From JASLZO01 sp965247995 (GTDB lineage Bacteria; Chloroflexota; Dehalococcoidia; UBA6926), in the NCBI GenBank assembly GCA_965247995.1, contig OZ252041.1, forward strand, positions 1,550,001 through 1,614,000: 64,000 nucleotides of DNA, given 5' to 3'. This document shows positions 49,687-58,031 of this stretch, one piece after another (the stretch's first letter is position 1; the number at the start of each line of letters is the position of its first letter). The notes beneath the pieces are model-generated. The model was not told the DNA's origin, ran no database searches, and saw nothing but the letters and a program-made list of their open reading frames with translations. Both the position numbers and the translations under genes were made by a program.

Positions 49687-50003
49687 CAATACACCGCCGC
49701 AAGTATAAGACACACTAATGTTGACAATGCGAGTGATTGATAGGATGCTGGCGCCCGCACGAAATGGGAATCCCTCCACCCGTAATTCTCCACCTACCGT
49801 TTTGGCATCACCTGCTCGCCTTCGAAAGTGGCGGTACGTGACGCCGCCCATCGTCGTAGGGCCCCGTTCGGGGTCCCACTGAGCGCGTAGCGTTCGCGCG
49901 CTTCTCAGCCGAACGAACGGACCAGATCACACACCGCGATTTACGCGAGCGCTTCGATGCTCGTCCCGCAAATCGCCAATCCGAGGAATCAGAGACATCG
50001 TCA
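49687..50003. other. Intergenic region with divergent promoters and a candidate structured leader
   Basis: Gap between the LysR and PhnD-like starts. TATACT on the minus strand (49707-49702) may be the lysR -10. On the plus strand TTGACA 49721-49726 with GATGCT 17 nt later is a possible promoter giving a leader of about 250 nt. Within it lie two adjacent hairpins: GGG-CCCC/GGGG-T-CCC at 49859-49877, and CTGAG-CGCG/CGCG...CTCAG at 49879-49908. No known riboswitch class is recognised. Confidence 0.35.
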
Positions 50004-50981
50004 ATGGCCAGGTTGATAGCCAAGCGTGGCTTGCACACGTGGATCGCGCTCCTCACCTGCGTGTTGATTTCCGTTGCGGCAGCGTGCTCAAACGAAGACC
50101 AACCAAGCGGAGGTGCAGGCGAAACGCCAGCGTCAACACCCATCCCGTCAAACACAGGCGGCACACCAACCGCCGACGACGCGGCCACCAAGTTCAGCGG
50201 GAGACTATCGTTCAGCGGAATCCCTGACCAGGACGCATCGCGGTGGGCCAGGCGATACCAGGTGCTGGCTGACCATCTCGAAAGCGAGCTTGGGATTGAA
50301 GTTGAAGGAGTGCCGGCAGCCGATTATGCGGCCGTGGTCCTCGCGTTCCGCCACGGAAACATCCAGCTAGGGTGGTTTGGTGGGCTCACCGGGGTCCAGG
50401 CGAGACTGATGGTCCCAGGGGCGGACGCCGTGGCGCAGCGACCGCAGGATGAACGGTTCCATTCGGTGTTCGTCGTAGATGCGGATGTCGCGGCGACGAG
50501 CTTGGCCGACCTGGCGGGACTCACGTTTTCCTTTGGCAGCGAGAGTTCTACTTCCGGCCACTTAATGCCTCGCCACTTCCTGTTGCAGGTTGGGATCGAT
50601 CCCGACACGGACTTCAGCGGGTTACCCAACTACTCCGGATCACATGACACGACGTGGAAGCTCGTCGAAAGCGGCGCGTATCAAGCAGGTGCATTGAACG
50701 AGGCAGTGTGGGATCGCGCAGTCAGCGAGGGCGCCGCCGACCAATCGAAGGTCCGAGAATTGATGCGCACGCCGGCGTACTTCGATTACAACTGGACCGT
50801 GCGGCCGGATCTGGATGAGGAATTCGGCGAAGGGTTCACTCAGGCCTTAGTGGATACGATTCTCCACATCGAAGACGAGGAGATCCTCGGGTTGTTCACC
50901 ACCGACCGTTTCATCGGGACCACCAACGAGAACTACCATGCCATTCTGCGTGTCGCTCGGCGGATCGGCATCGTCGAGTAA
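50004..50981 (+). CDS. PhnD-family ABC substrate-binding lipoprotein, putative selenate/oxyanion type
   Basis: 325 aa. Signal peptide with lipobox SVAAACS (Cys about 28), a Pro/Thr-rich linker, then a PhnD-type fold: SFSGIPDQDASRWARRYQVLADHLESELG, DYAAVVLAFRHGNIQLGWFGGLTGVQARLMVPGADAVAQRP, TFSFGSESSTSGHLMPRHFL, YSGSHDTTWKLVESGAYQAGALNEAVWD. The 'WFGGLTGVQAR' and 'FGSxSSTSGHLMP' blocks recall the branch named putative selenate ABC transporter binding protein; that match is from memory. Phosphonate, phosphite or another oxyanion remains possible. Stop overlaps the ATPase start (TAATG). Confidence 0.85.
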   Translation: MARLIAKRGLHTWIALLTCVLISVAAACSNEDQPSGGAGETPASTPIPSNTGGTPTADDAATKFSGRLSFSGIPDQDASRWARRYQVLADHLESELGIEVEGVPAADYAAVVLAFRHGNIQLGWFGGLTGVQARLMVPGADAVAQRPQDERFHSVFVVDADVAATSLADLAGLTFSFGSESSTSGHLMPRHFLLQVGIDPDTDFSGLPNYSGSHDTTWKLVESGAYQAGALNEAVWDRAVSEGAADQSKVRELMRTPAYFDYNWTVRPDLDEEFGEGFTQALVDTILHIEDEEILGLFTTDRFIGTTNENYHAILRVARRIGIVE

Positions 50982-51793
50982 TGTCAGTGACTCCTGCTCT
51001 CGAAAACTCTCCGCCAACCGCGATGTTTGTGCTCGACGGCGCCACCAAGATCTACGGAAGGACGGTCGCGCTCCAGCAGATTTCCTTAGAAGTCGCGCAC
51101 AGGGAGCGCGTCGCGATTCTCGGACCGAGCGGGAGCGGGAAGACGACGCTGTTGCACTTGCTTGGCGGTGTGATCCAGCCTGACGGTGGGAGCGTTCAGG
51201 TCGATGGACGCGATCTGAGTGTTCTGGATCCGGGTCGAGAACTCGCTGCCCTGGTCGGGTTCATCCATCAACAGTACGACCTGGTGCCACACCTGCCCGT
51301 CATGCATAACGTGATGGCGGGCAAGCTCGGACAATGGGGCCTCCTGAGGTCGATGCTCTCGTTGGTCTCAACCCGCGAACGCGGCGATGGGCAGCATGCC
51401 CTGGACCGTGTCGGGATTGGCCACAAGGCCCAAGAGCGGACATCGAACCTCTCAGGCGGCGAGCAACAACGCGTCGCAGTTGCGCGCATCCTCGTGCAGG
51501 CGCCACGGGCTTTCCTCGCGGATGAACCTGTTGCGTCGCTGGATCCAGCGCGCGCAGCGGACCTCGTTCGGCTGCTGGTCGAGATCGCACAAGAGACCGG
51601 ACGGACACTCGTAGCGAGCCTACATGCGACCGAGCTCGCCCGGGCCCACTTCGATCGCGCCATTGGCCTTCGACGGGGGGCTATCGCGTTCGACATCCCC
51701 GCGGCTGACCTGACGGACGACATCTTGCGAGAGCTCTACGACCTCTCCGGACCAAACGCCGATGGAGCAGGGCAGGGCGCTGCTGCTATATAA
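50981..51793 (+). CDS. PhnC-type ABC transporter ATPase
   Basis: 270 aa from ATG 50981, one base shared with the upstream stop. Walker A GPSGSGKTT (about 47), Q-loop FIHQQYDLVPHLPVMHNVMAGKLGQWG (the PhnC-type 'NVMAGKL' stretch), signature LSGGEQQRVAVARILVQ, Walker B FLADEPVASLDP, H-loop SLHATELA. This energises the two permeases encoded next. Its end overlaps the first permease by 32 nt, unusual but in keeping with tight coupling. Confidence 0.93.
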   Translation: MSVTPALENSPPTAMFVLDGATKIYGRTVALQQISLEVAHRERVAILGPSGSGKTTLLHLLGGVIQPDGGSVQVDGRDLSVLDPGRELAALVGFIHQQYDLVPHLPVMHNVMAGKLGQWGLLRSMLSLVSTRERGDGQHALDRVGIGHKAQERTSNLSGGEQQRVAVARILVQAPRAFLADEPVASLDPARAADLVRLLVEIAQETGRTLVASLHATELARAHFDRAIGLRRGAIAFDIPAADLTDDILRELYDLSGPNADGAGQGAAAI

Positions 51794-52574
51794 GCGCTTC
51801 CTCGAGGGGCGAGCGCTGCTGAGCACGCTGCTCCTGGGCGCGTTCCTGCTGAGTCTGTTCTCGGTGCCGTGGGGCAGCGGGATCGTCCATCCTGGCGGTG
51901 CTGCCGCACTGAGGGAGTTCGGAGCGGCCCTATTGAGTCCCGATCTCTCTCCCGCGTTTCTTCGGATCACAGCGAGTGCCGCCTGGCAAACGGTTACGTT
52001 CGCTGTGGCAGGTCTCACAGTGGCCCTCCTCATCGGCGTGCCGTTGGGGGTGTTGGCATCGGGTGTCCTTGTCCGGCGGGCCGCGCCACGGCGCACACTC
52101 GTCGTGGGCGTGCGGCTCGTGTTGGGATTCCTCCGATCGATCCATGAGCTCGTGTGGGCTTGGTTGTTGGTTGCGGCGATTGGTCTGTCCCCGATGGCGG
52201 CGGTTCTCGCGCTGGGGTTGAATTACGGGGGCATCCTCGGGCGGATCTACTCCGAGTTGCTCATCGATGTCCCTGAAGAGCCGCTCCGGGCACTGCGGGC
52301 CTCTGGCGCATCGGAAGCCAAGGTCTTTCTCTATGGCAGGTTGCCGATGGCGTTCCCGGATATCGTGAGCTATACCTTTTATCGGCTCGAGTGTGGAATA
52401 CGCTCGGCCGCGATCCTGAGTTTCGTCGGGATCGCGGGGATCGGATTCCAACTACAACTCTCGCTTGCGGACCTCTACTACGACGAAGTCTGGACCCTTC
52501 TCTTCGCCCTCATTGGCCTCGTTGTAGTCGTTGACTGGTGGAGCTCGGCCGTCCGCCGGAGGCTCGCCGCATGA
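51762..52574 (+). CDS. PhnE-type ABC transporter permease (1)
   Basis: 270 aa from ATG 51762. Membrane protein with about six helices; TM1 LLSTLLLGAFLLSLFSVPWG. The permease core has ASGVLVRRAAPRR, the conserved FLRSIHELVWAWLLVAAIGLSPMAAVLALGLNYGGILGRIYSELLIDVPEEPLRALRASGAS (the PhnE EAA-type loop), and YTFYRLECGIRSAAILSFVGIAGIGFQL. It pairs with the second PhnE copy that overlaps it by 4 nt (ATGA). Confidence 0.92.
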   Translation: MEQGRALLLYKRFLEGRALLSTLLLGAFLLSLFSVPWGSGIVHPGGAAALREFGAALLSPDLSPAFLRITASAAWQTVTFAVAGLTVALLIGVPLGVLASGVLVRRAAPRRTLVVGVRLVLGFLRSIHELVWAWLLVAAIGLSPMAAVLALGLNYGGILGRIYSELLIDVPEEPLRALRASGASEAKVFLYGRLPMAFPDIVSYTFYRLECGIRSAAILSFVGIAGIGFQLQLSLADLYYDEVWTLLFALIGLVVVVDWWSSAVRRRLAA

Positions 52575-53467
52575 CGCTGCGGGATTCGACTGCCGCGATA
52601 GGGCCGTCGTTCAGACCATGGTCGGGATGGCCGGTCCCGCGGATCTCATTCTTCTATGCGACTGCGATCGTGCTGTTGGTGTTGTTCTCCGCGTCGTGGG
52701 GCAGCGTCATCCTCGGTGGCGACAGCGGCTTCGCGATGCTCTGGTCCGGCGACGCGGTGCGCGGGGCGTCCAGATTCATCGCCGAGATGGCGGGAGTCGG
52801 TTCAAGCGCGACCCCTGCGTTCTTCGACGGGTCGCGGTGGGCTGAGACAGCAGGACTGGCGGTCGAAACGCTTGCGATGAGTGTCCTCGCAATCGGCCTC
52901 GCTGCCGGCTTCGGGTTACTGACCATCCTGCCGGCAGCGCGGACGATGGCGTTCGGGGATACCGCGCTCTCACGATCGAAAGCGTGGAGGGCCACCTACT
53001 TCATCACGCGTGCCGTGTTCATCGCCACCCGCGGAATCCCGGAACTCATGTGGGCGATGGTCCTGATCTTCTTCTTCTCGCCCGGCATCATTCCTGGGGC
53101 GCTGGCGCTGGCAGTCCACAACTACGGAATCCTCGGCAAGCTCTGCGCCGAAGTTGTCGAGGACATGGACCTCGGGCCGATACGCGCCTTACGGGCAACC
53201 GGAGCGCGGGGTCTCCAGATCGTGAGCTACGGAATCCTACCCCAGGTGTTGCCGCAATTCTTGACCTACACCCTGTACCGGTGGGAAGTCGTCATCCGTA
53301 CCACTGTGGTGGTTGGCTTTGTTAGTGCCGGAGGTCTGGGCCGCGAGTTCAGGCTGCACATGAGTTGGTTCCAGTACACCGACGTGGCGCTGCTGCTCAT
53401 GTGGTACTTGTTGCTCGTGATCGGGGTTGATCTCGTTTCTGCCTGGATGCGTCGACTGGCACGGTGA
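52571..53467 (+). CDS. PhnE-type ABC transporter permease (2)
   Basis: 298 aa from ATG 52571, which overlaps the upstream stop; the frame open from 52538 is not used. Helices: ISFFYATAIVLLVLFSASWGSVI, LAVETLAMSVLAIGLAAGFGLLTILPA. The permease motif is FIATRGIPELMWAMVLIFFFSPGIIPGALALAVHNYGILGKLCAEVVEDMDLGPIRALRATGARG, then YTLYRWEVVIRTTVVVGFVSAGGLGREFRLHMSWFQYTDV. It differs clearly from copy 1, so the channel is a heterodimer. Last gene of the cassette. Confidence 0.92.
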   Translation: MTLRDSTAAIGPSFRPWSGWPVPRISFFYATAIVLLVLFSASWGSVILGGDSGFAMLWSGDAVRGASRFIAEMAGVGSSATPAFFDGSRWAETAGLAVETLAMSVLAIGLAAGFGLLTILPAARTMAFGDTALSRSKAWRATYFITRAVFIATRGIPELMWAMVLIFFFSPGIIPGALALAVHNYGILGKLCAEVVEDMDLGPIRALRATGARGLQIVSYGILPQVLPQFLTYTLYRWEVVIRTTVVVGFVSAGGLGREFRLHMSWFQYTDVALLLMWYLLLVIGVDLVSAWMRRLAR

Positions 53468-53605
53468 CAGCCGCCCAACCAACTGGTACCGCGCGCTCAA
53501 GAGGGCACACTACCTCAAGCACTGATACCGGACGGCGTGTGGTATGAGTCTCTCTTCGGGTTGCTTCAGACGTCGAATACCCAGGACGTAAGACAGACGG
53601 GATGA

Positions 53606-53875
53606 TCAGTCTCCGTCGCGATGCTGGTCCTGACTTCCAAACGCCTGCTGAAGAATATCTGCCGCTGCACTTGCCTGATTGGCGCTGACCAACAGCTCGA
53701 ACGTGTTGTCCAGCGATATGCGTAGGTGGGCCAGGGAGCTCGTGTTCCTGATTGCAACGGGAATCCCTTGGTCCGAAATCAGTGTTCTGTACATCTCCGC
53801 CTCGGGTTCAGGGAGACCACCGACGAGTTTCACGAGCCGTTCGCCACCAGTGAAAAACCGGATTAGCCGGCGCAT
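53606..53875 (-). CDS. Small DUF2007-like protein
   Basis: 89 aa from ATG 53875 (GTG 53878 possible). LVKLVGGLPEPEAEMYRTLISDQGIPVAIRNTSSLAHLRISLDNTFELLVSANQASAAADILQQAF shows the family pattern: a strand, a helix over an 'exposed signal' segment, then FELLV and a final AAxILQ helix. No membrane helix apart from a short N-terminal basic stretch. Role unknown. Convergent with the second PhnE gene, the gap between stops being 138 nt. Confidence 0.65.
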   Translation of the reverse strand: MRRLIRFFTGGERLVKLVGGLPEPEAEMYRTLISDQGIPVAIRNTSSLAHLRISLDNTFELLVSANQASAAADILQQAFGSQDQHRDGD

Positions 53876-54262
53876 CACACGTTGGACCCGGGGTTAGGCA
53901 GGGCAAGCACCGCAGCGACGGTGGTTGATGGCGCCGGGTAGTGTCCGGGATTCCACCCACGCGACAGGAATGATCGGGTCATCGTTTGATGTCACTCGCG
54001 GTGTATGTCCTGTTGCCCTCGGCTCTGTGAGAGGACGATCGATGCGCACAAAGACTCTGATCAGCGACCATGCCCCCGAATGTCGAACCGCTGGCGACTA
54101 TATTCCACAATACCGCACGGGGTTATTACCGCGGCCCCCTGTTCGAGGCGGCCACTCTATCACCGCGCTTGCTGCCGCCATTCCAGTGCCACATAAAAGC
54201 ATCCGGCCCTCCAAGTAGGAGGGCCGGATGCTCTTCGCTTCAGTCGCAGCGGCCAGCTGCCA
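53876..54262. other. Intergenic stretch, no gene seen
   Basis: Between the DUF2007-like start and the peptide-binding protein stop. Frames here are short and have no recognisable protein pattern. The only clear element is the terminator at 54195-54231. A run of AT-richer sequence near 54090-54130 has no defined role. Confidence 0.5.
54195..54231 (-). terminator. Intrinsic terminator of the peptide-binding lipoprotein gene
   Basis: Perfect 14-bp stem GCATCCGGCCCTCC (54199-54212) / GGAGGGCCGGATGC (54218-54231) with loop AAGTA. On the minus strand it is followed by TTTT (54198-54195). It lies 31 nt after the stop of the 54263-56149 gene. Confidence 0.85.
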
Positions 54263-56149
54263 TCAGCCGGTCAAGTAGACGTGCTGGTACCGGTTCCATG
54301 GGCCGTACCCGTACAGGTAGTTGATGGCGAACATGTAGCCACCGACCTCAGGCCGCAGGCTCGCCATGCTGGAGCCGTATCCTAGCAAGTGCTTCGCGTG
54401 GTCGCGCAGGAGGAGCTCTCCCAGCGCCCAGGCCCGTTCCTGCCGAACCGCCGGATCGACTGTGCCTGACATCTCGTCGATCAAGCGGTCGGTCTCGACC
54501 TTCGAGTACCGGTTGTAGTTCCGGTCTGACCCCGTGTAGAAGTGCTCGTACAACACGATGTCTGGGTCCAGACCCGCCACCCAGAAGCTGTGAAGTCCGA
54601 CATCGAAGTCGCCGTCGCTCCAAGCTTGGTACGCACGTGCCGTCTCAAGCAGGATCGGATCAACGTTGAACCCGACCGCCTCCAACTCCTCCTGGACCAC
54701 GATCGCTGTGGCGGCAACGCTGGCGATGTTCCACACGGTAAATGGGACGGTTATCTCCCCTTCCGCGTAGCCGGCGTCCGCGAGGACTTGCCGGGCCTTG
54801 GCCTTGTTTCCCTCAGGGTCTGAGAAGTCATACCCCGGGATCGCGGCTAATCGGTCGTCCGGCATGTCCCAACCACTCCCCGGGTAGAAGGGCCCGGCGG
54901 TGGGAGCGACCTGCCAACCGTCCTGCGCGACCAGGCCGATTCTGTCACGGTCCATGGCGTAGGAGATTGCGTCCTTCATCGCTGCTGTGTTCCACGGAGG
55001 TCGCTGGTGGTGCGTCATCAATGCGATGAAGCCAGACCAGATGCTCCGGTCGAAGAACACACAATCGTTGCACTCGCGCAGCATGGTGTCAGCGCGGCCA
55101 CCGTTGATGCCGGTCCGGACGTCGACTCGTCCCGCGCGGTGCGCAGCGTCGAGAGACGCGTTCGTACCGAAGGTCCCGTGGAGCCCGTCCAAGTAAGGGA
55201 ACGGTTGGTCCCAGTAGTCGGGATCTCGTTCCCAGGTGTAGCTCTCGCCCGGCAGCCAATCGACCAACTCGAATGGCCCGGTGCCCACTGAAGGGGCATC
55301 CTGGCGCATGGCGTCCGTGTTCCCGTCGTAGACGTGCTTCGGACGAACGATGTGGTACGGCATCGACACTACTTCGAGGAACGCTGCCTTCGGGCGATCG
55401 TGATTGACCACCATTGTCAGGTCATCCGCACACACGATTCCTTCGTCCACGGACTGCTTGATCGTGTTGAACGCCAACGCTCGCGGGCTGCGGTTCAGAC
55501 CCGCGCCCGTCCTGATCGTGTCCAGCGACCATTTCGCGTCTGCGCATGTAAACGGAGTACCATCCGTCCACACAACACCATCCCGGAACTTGAAGATCCA
55601 CTCAAGCCCATCCTCTGACACCTCCCAGTCCTCCGCGAGGTCCGCGTGGATCTCGAAGAACACCAGGTTGCGGTAATCATCGAGAGTCCCCCATGTCCGC
55701 GACTGCAGGATCATGTTGTGGGATGGGTGCGTCGCGAACGGAGCGATGGACCCGGCCTCTTCCCAGCTACTAAACGTCGGGCCTTCTAACGTGTAGCCCA
55801 ACTCCAGCACGCCCCCGCGTACCGCGTCCGGGTCCAGAGGGATTCCACTGACCGAAGTCGGCACTACCGGGGTCTCAGGGGCGGTGGTGGTCGTCGTGGA
55901 ACCAGAACCCGTTGACGTCGATCCCGTGTCAGTCGGGGCGGAAGTCGTCGTCGATCCTGAGGTGTCCGTCGTGCCGCCGGTGGCGGGCGCGGAGGGTTGG
56001 GTCGTCCCGGTCGACGGCTGCTCGGTCGTGGCACCGCCGCCGCTAGTCGTCTCGGTTGTCTCCTCGTCAGAGGACGGTGCGCACGCCGCGAGGACTAGCA
56101 CTGCTCCAACGGCGAGGCCCAGCACAATTCTCGGCCATCGGTGTTTCAT
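54263..56149 (-). CDS. ABC transporter substrate-binding lipoprotein, oligopeptide family (orphan)
   Basis: 628 aa with GGGGGAG before ATG 56149. Signal peptide ending in VLVLAACA (lipobox Cys about 23), then about 75 residues of Thr/Ser/Gly-rich linker, which suggests a single-membrane envelope with a lipoprotein tethered outside. The SBP_bac_5 domain shows LAEDWEVSEDGLEWIFKFRDGVVWTDGTPFTCADAKWSLD, GTGPFELVDWLPGESYTW, AISYAMDRDRIGLVAQDGW and AYQAWSDGDFDVGLHSFW. No permease or ATPase gene is adjacent. It is a single-gene transcript, with its own promoter and terminator. Ligand unknown. Confidence 0.92.
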   Translation of the reverse strand: MKHRWPRIVLGLAVGAVLVLAACAPSSDEETTETTSGGGATTEQPSTGTTQPSAPATGGTTDTSGSTTTSAPTDTGSTSTGSGSTTTTTAPETPVVPTSVSGIPLDPDAVRGGVLELGYTLEGPTFSSWEEAGSIAPFATHPSHNMILQSRTWGTLDDYRNLVFFEIHADLAEDWEVSEDGLEWIFKFRDGVVWTDGTPFTCADAKWSLDTIRTGAGLNRSPRALAFNTIKQSVDEGIVCADDLTMVVNHDRPKAAFLEVVSMPYHIVRPKHVYDGNTDAMRQDAPSVGTGPFELVDWLPGESYTWERDPDYWDQPFPYLDGLHGTFGTNASLDAAHRAGRVDVRTGINGGRADTMLRECNDCVFFDRSIWSGFIALMTHHQRPPWNTAAMKDAISYAMDRDRIGLVAQDGWQVAPTAGPFYPGSGWDMPDDRLAAIPGYDFSDPEGNKAKARQVLADAGYAEGEITVPFTVWNIASVAATAIVVQEELEAVGFNVDPILLETARAYQAWSDGDFDVGLHSFWVAGLDPDIVLYEHFYTGSDRNYNRYSKVETDRLIDEMSGTVDPAVRQERAWALGELLLRDHAKHLLGYGSSMASLRPEVGGYMFAINYLYGYGPWNRYQHVYLTG

Positions 56150-56195
56150 CGACTCCCCCTATGTTTGAGAGCGGAATGACGTCTCGAGACGGGGG

Positions 56196-56225
56196 ATTAT
56201 GTTGTATCCGTATGACGAATGTCAA
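56196..56225 (-). promoter_or_regulatory. Promoter of the orphan peptide-binding lipoprotein gene
   Basis: Minus strand TTGACA (56225-56220), an 18-nt spacer, CATAAT (56201-56196), 46 nt before ATG 56149. It lies between the tRNA-Gly gene and the start codon, and is a strong match to a sigma-70-type promoter. Confidence 0.7.
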
Positions 56226-56267
56226 CTTACGCGCGCTACGGAGACCAAAGGGCGTGGGTATGTGTGA

Positions 56268-56342
56268 TGGAGCGGGGGACGGGAATTGAACCCGCGACAA
56301 CCTGCTTGGAAGGCAGGAGCTCTACCACTGAGCTACCCCCGC
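56268..56342 (-). tRNA. tRNA-Gly(UCC)
   Basis: Acceptor GCGGGGG (56342-56336) pairs with CCCCCGC (56278-56272), discriminator U and encoded CCA (56270-56268). D-arm GCTCAGTGGTAGAGC, anticodon loop CTTCCAA with TCC, T-loop TTCAATT. Complete cloverleaf, no intron. 51 nt separate it from the crotonase gene stop upstream. Confidence 0.97.
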
Positions 56343-56393
56343 CCGCGTGTGTTCCCTAAAATACGCGGCGCTACGTGGCGGCCAGTTGGACGG

Positions 56394-57278
56394 CTAGCTC
56401 TCCCGCGACCTCGAGCGAGGCCCGAACGGCTCTGGCTGGAACGGCCCGTCTCGGACTTGCAGGAAACCTCGAAGTCCCCCGCTCGCCATCGCGTCGTTCA
56501 ATGGCCTCCGGAAGTCCGCCCGGTTTGAGGTCTGGACGAGCGCAGAAAGTTCGTCGTTTAGGACGAGGGCGTTCCGGAGACCCATCATCTCGAGACCCAT
56601 CGTCGCGACCGCGAGGTTGATCTTGACGGTCTCCGGCGACACGAGCGCGATTCGTTCAACGATACGGAAGCACTCCTCCAACAACTCACCGCCCGGAACG
56701 ACTTTGTTCACCAGTCCGATCCGCAAAGCCTCTTTTGCATCGATGTGATCGCCCGTCAACCCATATCGAAGCGCGTTCTTGTACCCAGCGTTCAGCGTCC
56801 AGAAGAAGTTGGTGTTGGAGATCATCCGGACTTCGGGCTGAGCAAACACCGCCTCTTCGGCCGCGTAGGTCATGTGGCTCGCCAGCGCGTACCAGGAACC
56901 CCCACCCATGCACCAACCGTTCACCGCGGCGATGACTGGCTTCGAAAGCTCCCAAATCTGCAACAGCTTCGCGGTCTCTCCCCGTGATCGGTCGCGCCAT
57001 TCGTCGAGAACGGAAGCGACGCTGCGGCCCTCGGTCAGCCCGTACGGCCAGATAGTCTCGCCACGGCCACCGGCCATGTCGTAGCCGGATGAGAATGCTC
57101 TGCCTGATCCCGTGAGGACGATTGCCCGCACCTCTGGATCGGCTTCAGCCTCTGTCAGCGCGGATGCGACATCGTGCTCGAGGTCTCGCGAGATCGCGTT
57201 CAACGTCTCGGGACGGTTCAGCGTGATCAGCACGCCGCTCCGTTGTTTCTCGTACAGGACCGTCGAATACGTGGTCAT
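56394..57278 (-). CDS. Crotonase-family (enoyl-CoA hydratase/isomerase-like) protein, copy 1
   Basis: 294 aa from ATG 57278 with GGAG upstream; the longer frame is inside the preceding gene. Crotonase fold: EKQRSGVLITLNRPETLNAI, oxyanion region GSGRAFSSGYDMAGG, and GWCMGGGSWYALASHMTYA with the second oxyanion Gly. FAQPEVRMISN retains the Glu of the first catalytic position (Glu144, rat hydratase numbering). The second, Glu164, aligns with Arg in ALRYGLTGD, and the GAGGTQR-type loop is about four residues shorter. Ends RDGPFQPEPFGPRS like its siblings. Not a classical hydratase; decarboxylase, isomerase or thioesterase chemistry is possible. Last gene of the operon. Confidence 0.88.
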   Translation of the reverse strand: MTTYSTVLYEKQRSGVLITLNRPETLNAISRDLEHDVASALTEAEADPEVRAIVLTGSGRAFSSGYDMAGGRGETIWPYGLTEGRSVASVLDEWRDRSRGETAKLLQIWELSKPVIAAVNGWCMGGGSWYALASHMTYAAEEAVFAQPEVRMISNTNFFWTLNAGYKNALRYGLTGDHIDAKEALRIGLVNKVVPGGELLEECFRIVERIALVSPETVKINLAVATMGLEMMGLRNALVLNDELSALVQTSNRADFRRPLNDAMASGGLRGFLQVRDGPFQPEPFGPRSRSRES

Positions 57279-57961
57279 GCAATGGTCTCCTTTTCCGTCG
57301 ATCCCGCCCTCGCTATCGCAAGCGCCTCGATCAATTCGCCAATGCTCGCCGTCCGGCCCAAGATCAGGTCGATCACCTGGAGCGCCGGCTTCTGGAGGTC
57401 TGCCTTCCACGAAGCCGACCCATCTGACGAGACGATCACGTCAAAGTCTCGGACGTTGGCGTCGAACGCCGTGTGCAACACGCACGCATAGGTAACCGTG
57501 CCCGCTAGGACCACAGTCCGAATCCCACGGCGGCGCAAAACGACCTCGAGGTCCGTGCCGTAGAAGGAAGAGAAGCTCCGTTTCTCGACGACGTATTCGC
57601 CGGGTTGAGGAGCCAAGTCCTCGTGTGTCTGTGCTCCCCACGTGTCCCCCACCAACCCAGGTGGGCCAGGGAAATCCGCGATGGCGCGGAAGGTCGCGGG
57701 CACGACATCGTGGACGACGTGGTGCTGGTCAACATACGGCTCACGGATGATCTGCGTGTGAATGACGAACACACCAGCCCGACGGGCCGCATCCAACAAT
57801 GACGCCATCGGCACGATGCTCGCCTGGACCAATGATGGTTCGATGCCCAACGCCTGCAGATGCTCGGACGCCTGCGCATAGAACCCCTCCGGATGGCAGA
57901 AGTCGTTCTGCATGTCGACCATCACCAACGCGGTGGTCGCCGGTTCGATCCTCAACTCCAT
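57275..57961 (-). CDS. Isochorismatase-like cysteine hydrolase
   Basis: 228 aa from ATG 57961; the frame reaching 58174 lies within copy 2. Cysteine-hydrolase fold: LVMVDMQNDFCHPEGFYA (Asp of the triad), VVEKRSFSSFYGTDLEVVLRR (Lys) and VVLAGTVTYACVLHTAFDANVRDFDVIVSSDG (Cys). It lacks an aryl-carrier domain, so it is probably a nicotinamidase/N-carbamoyl-type amidohydrolase or a hydrolase of vinyl ethers, not siderophore isochorismatase. Overlaps crotonase copy 1 by 4 nt within an operon of five crotonases, suggesting a shared catabolic pathway. Confidence 0.88.
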   Translation of the reverse strand: MELRIEPATTALVMVDMQNDFCHPEGFYAQASEHLQALGIEPSLVQASIVPMASLLDAARRAGVFVIHTQIIREPYVDQHHVVHDVVPATFRAIADFPGPPGLVGDTWGAQTHEDLAPQPGEYVVEKRSFSSFYGTDLEVVLRRRGIRTVVLAGTVTYACVLHTAFDANVRDFDVIVSSDGSASWKADLQKPALQVIDLILGRTASIGELIEALAIARAGSTEKETIA

Positions 57962-58031
57962 TGGCACGCTCCGTCGAGGCCCACCCGTCGTAGCCGCCTC
58001 GATCCGGTACGCAGCGGGCTCTTCGCTCCGA

